From RGIG3178 sp964533965 (GTDB lineage: Bacteria; Bacillota; Clostridia; Christensenellales; QAND01), in assembly GCA_964533965.1 (NCBI GenBank), contig CAZHNN010000001.1:1-64000 (forward strand): 64,000 nt of DNA, in the 5' to 3' direction. The translations under genes and the position numbers were made by a program. The notes beneath the pieces were generated by a model. That model saw only the letters and a list, made by a program, of their open reading frames with translations. It had not been told where the DNA came from and did not search any database. The first letter of the stretch is position 1; each line of letters begins with the position of its first letter. Positions 1 through 8,683 of the stretch are shown here, in pieces.

Positions 1-2
1 CC

Positions 3-566
3 GGTATCAAAGCCGGTTTGATGGGACCGTTTGCCGGCATCGGCGACACCATCGACTGGTCCACGCTGTTCCCGCTGATCACGGTTCTCGTGCTGCCGCT
101 GGCAACCGCCGGAAGCATCATGGGCCCGATCCTTCAGTTCGTATTGGTCTGCGGTGTAACTTTCACCGAAGGCACGATCTACAGCCGTCTCGGCTTCCGC
201 CTTGGCACCCGCGCTGCGTTGAACCTGCTGCAGGGCAATGCGATCAACACCTTCATCTCCTGCGCATCCGTGCTCGGTATGTTCATGATGGGCGGCCTGT
301 CGGCAACGATGGTCAACGTGACCACGCCGATCTTCATCCCGACCAGCGGCACGCCGATGCTGGTGCAAAGGGACATCCTGGACAAGGTCGCTCCCGGCCT
401 TCTGACCCTGGCTGCCGTCCTTCTGACCTATGCGTTTATCATGAAGGGCAATTCGATGACCAAAGCAACGCTGGTACTGTTGCTCATCGGCGTCATCCTG
501 GGCTCTGTTGGCATCATCGGCAAGGGCGGCTTGGTCTTCAAGGCCTACGTTGCTCCCACGAAGTAA
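3..566 (+). CDS. PTS mannose/fructose/sorbose family IID component (5' part outside window)
   Basis: This is the C-terminal 187 residues of a membrane IID subunit, which with IIC forms the sugar channel of a mannose-family phosphotransferase permease. The reading frame is open from the left edge, so the start lies upstream. The family motif GLMGPFAGIGDT is present at the beginning, followed by hydrophobic segments and the end GLVFKAYVAPTK. It is a very close paralogue (about 85% identical by eye) of the IID half of the next gene, which is a IIC-IID fusion, so this gene may be a fusion too. A terminator follows directly. Sugar specificity cannot be read from the sequence. Confidence 0.9.
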   Translation, partial: GIKAGLMGPFAGIGDTIDWSTLFPLITVLVLPLATAGSIMGPILQFVLVCGVTFTEGTIYSRLGFRLGTRAALNLLQGNAINTFISCASVLGMFMMGGLSATMVNVTTPIFIPTSGTPMLVQRDILDKVAPGLLTLAAVLLTYAFIMKGNSMTKATLVLLLIGVILGSVGIIGKGGLVFKAYVAPTK

Positions 567-587
567 TCGTTAACCTTAAAAAGCAAA

Positions 588-630
588 AGCCGGCCTGGAC
601 GTTTTAAACGCCCAGGCCGGTTCTTTTTTT
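588..630 (+). terminator. Rho-independent terminator after the first PTS gene
   Basis: CCGGCCTGG at 590-598 pairs with CCAGGCCGG at 612-620, followed by a run of seven T. Confidence 0.9.
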
Positions 631-799
631 ATAAAACACGGAAAACAAGAAAGAATATGAAAGAGAAATATGCCGGGGAAAGACCGTGAGAATCTTCGAA
701 ACAAAAAAGTCTGGTGCTGCAGGTTTGAAGGGCTTGTTGATATTTGGATAATTTGGAAATTTTGAACATGTATCAATGCGTTTTTATTTCACATAGTAA

Positions 800-888
800 C
801 CATTGCAGGCAAACTAAGGATGATAGCGAAAGTGCTATGACAGGAAATGAATGAAAAGTATATATAAACACCGCTGGTTGCCACGGGA
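800..888 (+). promoter_or_regulatory. Possible degenerate cyclic-di-GMP-I (GEMM-I) type leader
   Basis: AGGCAAAC (807-814) and GGTTGCC (876-882) can pair (GGCAA with TTGCC), enclosing a hairpin with a GCGAAAGTGC apex (826-835) followed by GAC and a purine-rich stretch. This arrangement recalls the GEMM-I riboswitch (GGCAAAC, GAAA hairpin, GAC, final GGTTGCC). The usual GACGCAAAGCC segment is not intact, so this is a weak candidate made by eye only. It lies just before a short ORF and the IIC-IID fusion gene. Confidence 0.3.
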
Positions 889-901
889 AAAGGAGGATCG
901 C

Positions 902-943
902 ATGATTGGCAACAAATACGGCCTTTATATATTTAATACATGA
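902..943 (+). CDS. Short upstream ORF (13 codons), possible leader peptide
   Basis: ATG at 902 follows a consensus AGGAGG at 891-896 with ideal spacing and reads MIGNKYGLYIFNT before TGA at 941. The stop lies 19 bases before the start of the PTS fusion gene, which has its own GGAGGA. It could be a leader peptide affecting translation of the next gene, or a fortuitous ORF. No function is recognised. Confidence 0.35.
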   Translation: MIGNKYGLYIFNT

Positions 944-962
944 TCATTAATTGGAGGACTAT

Positions 963-2612
963 ATGCAAATAAGTATATTACAAGCAGTCCTTATTGGACT
1001 GTATTACTGGTTTAGTCAAATACGATGGGGTTACAGTATGACTTGGCAGCGCCCGCTGTTCGCGGGCATGATGATGGGTCTCATTCTTCGTGACCTGTCG
1101 ACGGGCATCAAGATCGGAGCAGTTATCCAGCCGATGTTCCTGGCGTTCACAGGCGCAGGCGGCACGGTGGTATGGGACCAAACAGCGGGCACTATCGGCG
1201 GCTGCGCGGTCACCATGCTCGGAAGGCTTCCTATTGACCAGGCCATCACCATCGCGCTTCCGGTATCGCTGCTGTTCGCACAGATTCACACCCTCCGGCG
1301 CATCTGGTTTTCCTATCCCGCCACAAGGGCGGACAAAGCTGCGACGAAGGGTAACGACAGAGCCATCATCTTTTACGGTTCCTGGTTCTGCTGGATGAGC
1401 GGTTTGGTGCTCTATGGGCTGCCTATGACGCTCGTCATGCTCTATGGCGCGGGCGCAATCGGAACCCTGATGAAGAACCTGCCCGTGTGGATTACCAACA
1501 CGCTTTCCGCGCTGGGCGGCTTGCTGCCATCCTTGGGATTTGCGATGACCATCCGCGTCATCGGCCGTCCAATCTTCATGCCGTTTTTCCTGGGTGGCTT
1601 CTTCCTGGTGCAGTACACTAAGATCGGCGGCCTCTTTTTGGCATTCATCGGCCTGTTCTTCGCATTTATGTACTTCCTGATCCTGGATGCTACAAAGAAG
1701 GATGATAAAGCCGCTGATTTTAGCCAAGCCGGCGTAGGTGAAGTGGACGAAAACAAAAAAAGGCTACTTAGCATCAAGGATTGTGACCGCTTGTTCCGCC
1801 GCTGGTGGTTCTACTGCGAGCAGAGCAACAGCTTTGCGCGCCTGCAATCCGTATCGTTCTGTATCGCAATCATTCCAGCGCTCAAAAAGCTCTACGGGGA
1901 TGACCCCAAGGAGTATCAAGAGGCCCTGCAACGCCATCTGATGTTTTTCAACACGCAGGGCATTTGGGGCTCCGTGATTCACGGAATCGTACTGGCGATG
2001 GAGGAGCAGCGCGCCATGGGTGCACCGATCGATGCTTCAGCCATCACGGGCATCAAGACCGGTTTGATGGGACCGTTTGCCGGTATCGGCGATACCATCG
2101 ACTGGTCGACACTGTTCCCGCTGTTCACCGTTCTTGTGCTGCCGCTGGCACAGGCCGGAAGTGTCGCGGGTCCGTTTCTTCAGTTGGTCCTGGTAGCGGG
2201 CGTGACGTTCATTGAGGGCACGATCTACAGTCGCCTTGGCTTCCGCCTTGGTACACGCGCAGCCCTGAACATCCTGCAGGGGCATGCCATCAACACGTTC
2301 ATCTCCTGCGCTTCCGTACTTGGCTTGTTCATGATCGGTGGCCTATCGGCGACAATGGTCAACGTGACCACACCGATCTACATACCGACCAGCGGTACAC
2401 CGATGAGGGTGCAAACCGATATTCTGGACAAGGTTGCCCCCGGACTGCTGTCTTTGGCAGCGATCCTCTTAACCTATTCGTATCTGATGCATAGCCATAC
2501 CATGACGAGGACGACATTGATGCTCTTGCTGGTAGGCCTTGTGCTTGGCGGCATCGGCATCATCGGCAAGGGCGGCCTGGTCTTTAAGGCCTATGTTGCG
2601 CCAACAAAATAA
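963..2612 (+). CDS. PTS IIC-IID fusion protein, mannose/fructose/sorbose family
   Basis: A 549-residue membrane protein carrying both permease subunits of a mannose-family PTS in one chain. Residues about 1-245 match IIC (the RPLFAGMMMGLILRD region and following helices); a charged linker rich in K, D and E lies near 240-265; the rest matches IID, with SVIHGIVLAMEEQRA and GLMGPFAGIGDT. In most bacteria IIC and IID are separate genes, as at 53.7-55.4 kb in this window. ATG 963 is preferred over an in-frame TTG at 951 because GGAGGA (953-958) sits just before it. No IIA or IIB is adjacent here, so the phosphoryl donor must be encoded elsewhere. Its IID half is nearly the same as the preceding gene. 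Confidence 0.9.
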   Translation: MQISILQAVLIGLYYWFSQIRWGYSMTWQRPLFAGMMMGLILRDLSTGIKIGAVIQPMFLAFTGAGGTVVWDQTAGTIGGCAVTMLGRLPIDQAITIALPVSLLFAQIHTLRRIWFSYPATRADKAATKGNDRAIIFYGSWFCWMSGLVLYGLPMTLVMLYGAGAIGTLMKNLPVWITNTLSALGGLLPSLGFAMTIRVIGRPIFMPFFLGGFFLVQYTKIGGLFLAFIGLFFAFMYFLILDATKKDDKAADFSQAGVGEVDENKKRLLSIKDCDRLFRRWWFYCEQSNSFARLQSVSFCIAIIPALKKLYGDDPKEYQEALQRHLMFFNTQGIWGSVIHGIVLAMEEQRAMGAPIDASAITGIKTGLMGPFAGIGDTIDWSTLFPLFTVLVLPLAQAGSVAGPFLQLVLVAGVTFIEGTIYSRLGFRLGTRAALNILQGHAINTFISCASVLGLFMIGGLSATMVNVTTPIYIPTSGTPMRVQTDILDKVAPGLLSLAAILLTYSYLMHSHTMTRTTLMLLLVGLVLGGIGIIGKGGLVFKAYVAPTK

Positions 2613-2626
2613 AAGCCCAAACAAAG

Positions 2627-2700
2627 AACCGGCTGGGGTGTTCTCTACGAACCGCTCAGGGCGTATCCTAAAGATACGCCCAGGCCGGTTTTTTGTTTTT
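2627..2700 (+). terminator. Terminator after the IIC-IID fusion
   Basis: An inner perfect 9-bp hairpin (GGGCGTATC 2659-2667 with GATACGCCC 2673-2681) sits within an outer AACCGG/CCGGTT pairing, then TTTTTTGTTTTT. The outer arms resemble the terminator at 588-630, in line with gene duplication. Confidence 0.8.
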
Positions 2701-2812
2701 GTAGATTCGTCTAATTTGAATATGCATTGTCAGGCTGCCGTGCGCATTGTGTTTGGATTGACGAAAAGGAAAATCCTTTATTATAATGAAGGCAACAGAG
2801 AGGTGTGACGCA

Positions 2813-3163
2813 ATGCAAAAGCGGCTTTTGGCAATTATTCTGATTTTTGGTCTGCTGGCGCTATCAGGGTGTTCAAAAGGCCTCAAAGGATCCGAGTGGA
2901 AAGTCGCGGGATCCGTGGATGCATTGGGCAACGAGTTGAACATTGCCAATGCAAACAACGCGGTTTCTTCACTCACAATCGCCTTTATCGATGACAAGAC
3001 AGGCGCTCTGCGTATGGAAGGAACCAGCTATGCTTTTACCTATAAGCAGGACAAGGATATCACCGTAACGCTTCAGGATGGACAGGTTGCAAAAATGACG
3101 ACGAAGGGTGACAAGATATACCTGAGTATAGGCGATAAAACTCTGTTTTTTAAGAAGAAGTAG
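2813..3163 (+). CDS. Small lipoprotein of unknown function
   Basis: A 116-residue exported protein. Residues 1-22 form a lipoprotein signal peptide with lipobox LALSGC, so Cys about 17-22 should be lipidated and hold it at the outer face of the membrane. The remainder is a small polar domain rich in beta-type residues (alternating hydrophobic positions, ending in FFKKK). ATG 2813 is chosen over the upstream in-frame ATG 2786 because AGAGGTG precedes it and the signal peptide then starts correctly. No family is recognised. It stands alone between PTS genes and a YcxB-like gene. Confidence 0.75.
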   Translation: MQKRLLAIILIFGLLALSGCSKGLKGSEWKVAGSVDALGNELNIANANNAVSSLTIAFIDDKTGALRMEGTSYAFTYKQDKDITVTLQDGQVAKMTTKGDKIYLSIGDKTLFFKKK

Positions 3164-3470
3164 TGTAGGGATGCGCTCTGCCAGAAATATACGAAAGGCT
3201 GCCCATAAGGGCGCTTTTTTTGCGATTAAACAGGAATGTAGGGGGAAGCTGCTCGGCCAAGAGGTAAACGATTATATGGATGAAGGCAAGGTAGCGGCTA
3301 TCAAGATCGAGTGCCGTCATACTTTCGTTTGTCAAATAGAATAAGCGGGTTTGCAGCATGCTCTTCCACTGCTATAATCTTCAAGGGGCTTCCGCTTAGG
3401 GCATAGAGGAAACGGGTGTTTGGCACGACTTCTACCAAGCATATCTTACATGGCTCGGAAGGGACGAAAT
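3164..3470 (+). other. Intergenic stretch without a supported gene
   Basis: Contains an imperfect terminator-like hairpin with a seven-T run at about 3194-3222 that would end the lipoprotein transcript. The remainder (to 3470) shows no convincing ORF, RNA or repeat. Confidence 0.5.
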
Positions 3471-4010
3471 ATGGAACGGGAAATCTCGGTACAATCCAGG
3501 ATACAATATGACGATTTTAAAAAACTCATCTGGTTCAGCGTGTTGAAAATGGGAAAGCGGTTCAAGACCTGGATCATCGCAGCGTTGGCGGCAATGGTTC
3601 TTGCCATTATGGCGATAGACATCTACCTTGCCTCAACGGGAAGGGTTGATTCGATCCTTCCTGACACCATTCTCATCGCTTTGATTCCTGGTATCTTTTA
3701 TTTCCTGCTAAATTCAACGACCAAGTCAACCTACAGAAGATCGGCCCACGTGATAAGCGTGGAACAGAAATTCACGTTCACTGTGCAAAATGTTCGAATC
3801 GAAGCGCTGGGAGACAAGATAAAAGGAACGGTGGAAAATGCCTACGGTTCATTTTATAAGGTGTTTGAACTGCAGGATGCCTTCTACTTATTCGGCAGTC
3901 GCCAGAATGCGCATGTGATCCCCAAACGGTATATGGATAAAAAGACCATAGCGGAGCTGAGGGCTCTGCTGTTGGAAAAACTGGGAGACAAATTCATTCT
4001 GTGCTATTAA
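3471..4010 (+). CDS. YcxB-like membrane protein
   Basis: A 179-residue protein with a charged N-terminus, two closely spaced hydrophobic segments (about residues 31-53 and 58-80) and a soluble C-terminal domain. The C-terminal part (FYKVFELQDAFYLFGSRQN followed by IPKRYMD) fits the YcxB-like C-terminal family, whose function is unknown. ATG 3471 (MEREIS) is preferred because AAGGGA precedes it; the open frame extends further upstream without a better site. It is a single gene followed by its own terminator. Confidence 0.7.
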   Translation: MEREISVQSRIQYDDFKKLIWFSVLKMGKRFKTWIIAALAAMVLAIMAIDIYLASTGRVDSILPDTILIALIPGIFYFLLNSTTKSTYRRSAHVISVEQKFTFTVQNVRIEALGDKIKGTVENAYGSFYKVFELQDAFYLFGSRQNAHVIPKRYMDKKTIAELRALLLEKLGDKFILCY

Positions 4011-4055
4011 CGCTTTATGCCTTTCGGGTTGTCTTCCGAATGTTAGTATTTGATC

Positions 4056-4087
4056 AGATCCGGCGTTTTGGACACCGGATTTTTTTC
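4056..4087 (+). terminator. Terminator after YcxB-like gene
   Basis: ATCCGG (4058-4063) pairs with CCGGAT (4075-4080) and is followed by a run of T. Confidence 0.75.
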
Positions 4088-4241
4088 TTTTTAGATAGAT
4101 TCGTTGTGGTTATTTGATGCTTCCACCATTTCCCATTCATTGGATTACGGGGATTGTTCATGCTAAACACCGAGAAAATCTTACGAACTGCAAGTTTGCA
4201 TACAAAGCAGATGTGCAGCGTTCATGGAAAGGGTGTCGCAC

Positions 4242-4637
4242 ATGTCATTGTTCCCTCCTACGTCAAAAAGGGTAGCGTATGCCACCAATAACACCATTAA
4301 CAACTGGATCGAGGATGAAGCAATAGAACGGGTTGAAGACTATAAGGGCGCTGATGCGGAAATGATCTATAAGCGTTTGTATGCGCTGGATTGCGAATGG
4401 GACACGGAGCGCATCGTGGAAACCGAATCTGCCGCAATGGTGATCGCAGGAACGGCGCTGGGTTTTTTGCGGAGCCCCAAATGGTTTTTATTGGCGGGAG
4501 CGGGAGGATTTTTTCTGCTGCAGCACGCGTTGACCGGTTGGTGCCCCATGGCTCCCATCATGCGAAGGATGGGGATTCGGACACCCGAAGAGATCTGTTT
4601 TGAAAAACAGCTTCTCGAAGAGTATCTGGACGAATGA
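4242..4637 (+). CDS. YgaP-like/DUF2892 transmembrane-domain protein
   Basis: A 131-residue protein. The C-terminal half has the hairpin of two short hydrophobic segments and the ending LTGWCPMAPIMRRMG that mark the DUF2892 (YgaP-like) inner-membrane domain; here no rhodanese domain is fused. The N-terminal 60 residues are acidic and soluble and not recognised. ATG 4242 is preferred to ATG 4224 because GGAAAGGGTG lies at the right distance upstream. It is 58 bases before the germination operon in the same direction and could be co-transcribed with it. Function unknown. Confidence 0.7.
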   Translation: MSLFPPTSKRVAYATNNTINNWIEDEAIERVEDYKGADAEMIYKRLYALDCEWDTERIVETESAAMVIAGTALGFLRSPKWFLLAGAGGFFLLQHALTGWCPMAPIMRRMGIRTPEEICFEKQLLEEYLDE

Positions 4638-4695
4638 TTCGCGTCTGTCCCGAGGACTAAGCGTATATCCTCGGCCTGATTAAGGAGCATTCTCA

Positions 4696-6219
4696 TTGTT
4701 TGGAAAAAAGAAGCCACAGGTACAGGTCAATGCCCAGGGCCAAAAGCAGGAAGCAAAGCCTGCCCCTCAGCAGGCAGGTGCGCCAAAACAGCGCGTTCCC
4801 GCCGCCATAAGCCTGTGCGAATCGATTGTAAAGCAGCAGTTCAACAATAGCTTTGATATCGTGATACAGACGATCGAAACAAATGCCGAGAAAGCTATGA
4901 TCGTATATGTGGACGGGCTTATCAACAAGGATTTGTTGGACCGCGATATCCTACAGCCGCTAAAAGCAAATACTTTTAGCGGCAATTTGGATTTGGCGCT
5001 GCGTGCGGGTTTTAAGGTTTTGGACGATCTTTCCACCTATGTGCAGGACGTTCTGGGCGGTAACGTTGCCGTGTTCTACGAGGGCAGCGAAAAGATTTAC
5101 ATCATCGAGTTCCGCGACTGGCAGATGCGCTCGGTTGATGAGCCCACGGCTGAAACGATCATCCGGGGACCCAAGGAGGGGTTCACGGAAAATATCCGGA
5201 CGAACACATCCCTGGTTCGAAGAAAGATCAGAAATCCCAATTTGGTGATTGAACACCTGACATTTGGCAAGCAAACCAATACGTACGTGGAATTGGTATA
5301 TGTAAAAGGAATCGTCAATCAGGATGTTCTCAATGAGGTCAGGAAGCGCCTGAACGGGATCGATGTGGACCAGGTACTGGATTCAGGTATTATAGAACAG
5401 TATATCAGCGATTATACGCTGCTGCCTGTAAACGGCATAGGCGTCACGCAAAGACCCGACAAATTGGCATTCGGCATCCTAGAGGGAAGAGTGGGTATTC
5501 TGTGTGACGGCACACCGCATGCATTGGTCATTCCAGAGCTATTCATGGAAAACTTCCAGACTCCGGAGGATTACTATTCAAGGCCGATCCAAGCGTTTAT
5601 CCTGAGAGCATTGCGATTTATGGGCTTGGCACTCACTGTGGCTTTGCCGGGAACGGCGGTTGCCATTTTAACCTATAACCGCGAGATGGTTCCTGGTGAA
5701 TTCCTCTCCGGCGTCATACAATCCATGCTCAACACACCGATGTCTACCTCTGCCGAAGTACTGTTGATGATCATGATGTTCGAACTCCTCCGCGAAGCGG
5801 GCGTAAGGCTTCCTCATGCGGTGGGTTCCGCTATCTCCATCGTTGGCTCGTTGATCATTGGCCAGGCGGCGGTGGATGCAAAGCTCGTCAGCCAGGTTTC
5901 GGTCATCATCGTGGCCATTTCCGCCGTCAGCGGCTTTGTGGTTTCAAATCTGCAGGAATTTACATTGGTATACCGTTTGTTTTTCTGGCTTTTGGGAAGC
6001 ATCATGGGACTTCTGGGGATAGGCGCAGCGTCGATGATAATGATGACGCAGCTGATGTCCACACAATCCTTTGGAATCCCCATTATGTCCTCCTTCTCCA
6101 AAGAAGAGACTAAGGACTCGATTCCTCGTTTTCCGCTCCGCAATTTGATCTACAGGCCTATCTCCATCGCAAAAGCAAACAGAATGCGCAGAAAGCGGCA
6201 GGGGAACAGCAATGTATAG
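4696..6219 (+). CDS. gerAA: Spore germination protein, GerA family A subunit
   Basis: The A subunit of a germinant receptor, a complex in the spore inner membrane that senses nutrients. The 507-residue protein has a charged N-terminal tail (residues 1-35, rich in Q, K, P), a soluble domain of about 270 residues, and five or so membrane helices from about residue 300 on. The FVVSNLQEFTLVYRLFFWLL region and the C-terminal PRFPLRNLIYRP are typical of the family. TTG 4696 is the start, with AAGGAG about 8 bases upstream. It overlaps the next gene by 8 bases, so A, C, C and B subunits form one operon. Confidence 0.93.
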   Translation: MFGKKKPQVQVNAQGQKQEAKPAPQQAGAPKQRVPAAISLCESIVKQQFNNSFDIVIQTIETNAEKAMIVYVDGLINKDLLDRDILQPLKANTFSGNLDLALRAGFKVLDDLSTYVQDVLGGNVAVFYEGSEKIYIIEFRDWQMRSVDEPTAETIIRGPKEGFTENIRTNTSLVRRKIRNPNLVIEHLTFGKQTNTYVELVYVKGIVNQDVLNEVRKRLNGIDVDQVLDSGIIEQYISDYTLLPVNGIGVTQRPDKLAFGILEGRVGILCDGTPHALVIPELFMENFQTPEDYYSRPIQAFILRALRFMGLALTVALPGTAVAILTYNREMVPGEFLSGVIQSMLNTPMSTSAEVLLMIMMFELLREAGVRLPHAVGSAISIVGSLIIGQAAVDAKLVSQVSVIIVAISAVSGFVVSNLQEFTLVYRLFFWLLGSIMGLLGIGAASMIMMTQLMSTQSFGIPIMSSFSKEETKDSIPRFPLRNLIYRPISIAKANRMRRKRQGNSNV

Positions 6220-7423
6220 GCGTCTGATTGCTCCGCTGCTGGCCATTGCATTGATCATCTTGCCCGGATGTTACAGCAAAAAAGAGCCTAAGGATCTTGC
6301 CATTATGATAAGCGTATTGTATGACAAAGGGGAAAACGGGCTATATTCCTGTTCCGCCGAGTTCATGAAATTGTCCGGAGGTACCAAAGGGGCCGGAGGG
6401 CAAATTTCCAACATGATCGATACGGATGAAGCGGCCTCCCCTCGTGAGGCATTTACCGATATGGCGCATTATATTGAGCACAGCCTATACTCAGGCCACA
6501 ATCAAGTGCGCTTTTTCAGTGAGAGATATGCGCAAAGCGAATCCGATATGGGAATGGCCCTTGATTTTACCATGCGGGATCACTTAACCGACGAGACAGC
6601 ATACGTGATCGTGGTAAAGGGGCCGGACCCGATCAAAATTTATTCCGCCTCACTTGGGCAATCCGCAACGCTTGGGTTGTTTGTCAGCGACCATGAGAAA
6701 AATCAGCTGGTTTCCGGATCCAAGGCCGTCTTCAAAACCAGCCTTGAATTTATCAAGGGCTTTTATACGGAAGGGAAGGAACCGGTTGCCGGTGTGATTG
6801 AACTGCAGGAATATGTGGATCCTTCTGCCGAGTCTTCCACGAAATCGAGCTCGGAATCTGGTTCCTCCTCCAAGAGCTCTTTAAAATTGAATATGGAAGG
6901 GCTTGCAGTCTTTAAAGGACTTCAGCTTGTTGGCTACCTGAACGGACAAGGTACGAGAGCCTATAATTTTATTACAAACAACATCAAGACATCCATCATA
7001 ACAGTTCCGTTTGACAACAGCGATACCGTGTTGGAGATCATAAGTTCTGGCTGTCAAGCAAAGATTAATCTGGAAAGCAATGCCGCTAAAATCGATATGA
7101 AGTTCAAAATCGATATGCGTGTTCTCACGCATGGAGGCAAATCGGACATTTACGAAAAAGATGTAAAAGATCAGGTTGAGCAGGAATTTAACAAACAGAT
7201 GGAGGCGGAGTTTCTAACCGCCATACAACAAGTGCAGGGATATCAGAGCGATATTTTCGGTTTTGGGCAGCAGCTGCACATACAGGATCCGAAAGCCTGG
7301 AAAACTGTCAAGGACCAATGGAACGATATATTCTCTCAGGCCGAGGTGAAAGTATCGGTTGACTCGACCATCTCTACGGTTGGGCAGCTCAAGGATTCGG
7401 TTCTTTCGGAGAGCGAAAAATGA
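6212..7423 (+). CDS. gerAC: Spore germination lipoprotein, GerAC family (copy 1)
   Basis: The C subunit of the germinant receptor, a lipoprotein on the outer face of the spore inner membrane. The 403-residue protein begins with a lipoprotein signal peptide (lipobox ILPGC, Cys about 20) and continues with the GerAC fold; the C-terminal domain includes HGGKSDIYEKD and an FGQQLH segment. Residues about 205-225 are a low-complexity Ser/Lys/Glu linker between domains. ATG 6212 overlaps the end of gerAA. It is roughly 70% identical to the next gene, a tandem duplication inside the operon. Confidence 0.92.
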   Translation: MYRRLIAPLLAIALIILPGCYSKKEPKDLAIMISVLYDKGENGLYSCSAEFMKLSGGTKGAGGQISNMIDTDEAASPREAFTDMAHYIEHSLYSGHNQVRFFSERYAQSESDMGMALDFTMRDHLTDETAYVIVVKGPDPIKIYSASLGQSATLGLFVSDHEKNQLVSGSKAVFKTSLEFIKGFYTEGKEPVAGVIELQEYVDPSAESSTKSSSESGSSSKSSLKLNMEGLAVFKGLQLVGYLNGQGTRAYNFITNNIKTSIITVPFDNSDTVLEIISSGCQAKINLESNAAKIDMKFKIDMRVLTHGGKSDIYEKDVKDQVEQEFNKQMEAEFLTAIQQVQGYQSDIFGFGQQLHIQDPKAWKTVKDQWNDIFSQAEVKVSVDSTISTVGQLKDSVLSESEK

Positions 7424-7474
7424 AAAGGACGCTGACCCTTATTCTTCCGTACGGGCATGAATAGGAGATCCGAT

Positions 7475-8683
7475 ATGCAAAAGCGTATACCGATGTTCCT
7501 GCTCTGCTTATTTCTCATTGTAATGTCGGGCTGTTATAGCAAGAGAGAACCCAAGGAGATGGCTGTGGTTATCAGCTCTATGTATGACAAAAAAGGCAAT
7601 GGAAACTATTCGCTTACGATAGAAGTGATGAAACTCGCCAACACTTCCAAAGGGAAGAGCGGAGAAATTTCAAACATCGTGGAGACGGATGAAGGCCCAT
7701 CCCTTCGCGAAGCGGCTACCAACAACACGAGGACCATCGAGAAAAGTCTCTACGGCGGTCACAATCAGGTGCGTTTTTTCAGCGAGGCGTTTGCCCAGAA
7801 TGAGGCGGATATGATACAGGCATTTGATTTTGCTATGCGGGACCACCTTACGGACGAAACGGCGGATGTGATCGTAATCAAAGGTTCGGATCCGCTAAGC
7901 ATTTATTCCGCCTCGATTGCGCAATCCAAAACGCTTGGGATGTTTATCTTTGACCATGAAAAAAACCAATTGGTGACGGGATCCAAAGCCATCTATAAAA
8001 CAGCGCTTGGTTTTTTAAAAGACTATTATATTGAGGGCAAGGAGCCGGTTGCCGGATTGGTTGAGATAGAGGCATACAACGATCCATCCACCCAATCGAC
8101 ATCCAAACAGAGCGGTGAGGGATCCGGCTCGTCATCGCAGACAAAACTGAATCTGGAGGGTCTTTCTGTTTTTAAAGGGATGAAATTGGTGGGTTATTTA
8201 AACGGTCAAGGGACTAGAGCGTATAACTTTCTGACAAACAACATCAAAACATCCATCATTACGGTTCCGTTTGACAGCAGCGAGACAGTGCTGGAGATTG
8301 ACAGCTCAAGCTGTAAGGCAAAGATCAAATTGGAAAACAGAGTTGCAAAAATCGATGTCAATGTAAAAATTGATACGAGAGTCGTCACGCATGGAGGCAA
8401 ATCCGACATCTATGAAGCCGATATTAAGAAACAAGTGGAGCTGGAATTCAACAAACAGATGCAGGCAGAGTTGTTAACGGCAATACAGCAGGTGCAGGGG
8501 TATAAGAGCGATATTTTTGGCTTTGGGCAGCAATTGCACATACAAAACCCGAAAATCTGGAAAACTGTCAAAGAGCAATGGAACGATCTGTTCAGTCAAG
8601 CTTCCATTAGCGTATCGGTGGATTCAACCATCGTTTCGGTTGGCCAGCTTAAAGACTCGGTTCTCTCGGAGAGTGAAAAATGA
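7475..8683 (+). CDS. gerAC: Spore germination lipoprotein, GerAC family (copy 2)
   Basis: A second C subunit of 402 residues, closely similar to the preceding one along its whole length, including lipobox VMSGC, the Ser-rich linker, HGGKSDIYEAD and the identical C-terminus VGQLKDSVLSESEK. ATG 7475 is chosen since AGGAG lies 7 bases upstream; the in-frame ATG 7457 has no site. It overlaps gerAB by 4 bases (ATGA), so translation is probably coupled. A receptor with two C subunits could assemble in alternative forms with one A and one B; that is inference. Confidence 0.92.
   Translation: MQKRIPMFLLCLFLIVMSGCYSKREPKEMAVVISSMYDKKGNGNYSLTIEVMKLANTSKGKSGEISNIVETDEGPSLREAATNNTRTIEKSLYGGHNQVRFFSEAFAQNEADMIQAFDFAMRDHLTDETADVIVIKGSDPLSIYSASIAQSKTLGMFIFDHEKNQLVTGSKAIYKTALGFLKDYYIEGKEPVAGLVEIEAYNDPSTQSTSKQSGEGSGSSSQTKLNLEGLSVFKGMKLVGYLNGQGTRAYNFLTNNIKTSIITVPFDSSETVLEIDSSSCKAKIKLENRVAKIDVNVKIDTRVVTHGGKSDIYEADIKKQVELEFNKQMQAELLTAIQQVQGYKSDIFGFGQQLHIQNPKIWKTVKEQWNDLFSQASISVSVDSTIVSVGQLKDSVLSESEK

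Noticed and set aside
978..1727. A 249-codon minus-strand ORF opposite the PTS fusion gene
   Set aside because: It lies wholly antisense to a clear IIC-IID gene, lacks a binding site and has a composition rich in R, H, Q and D typical of shadow frames.
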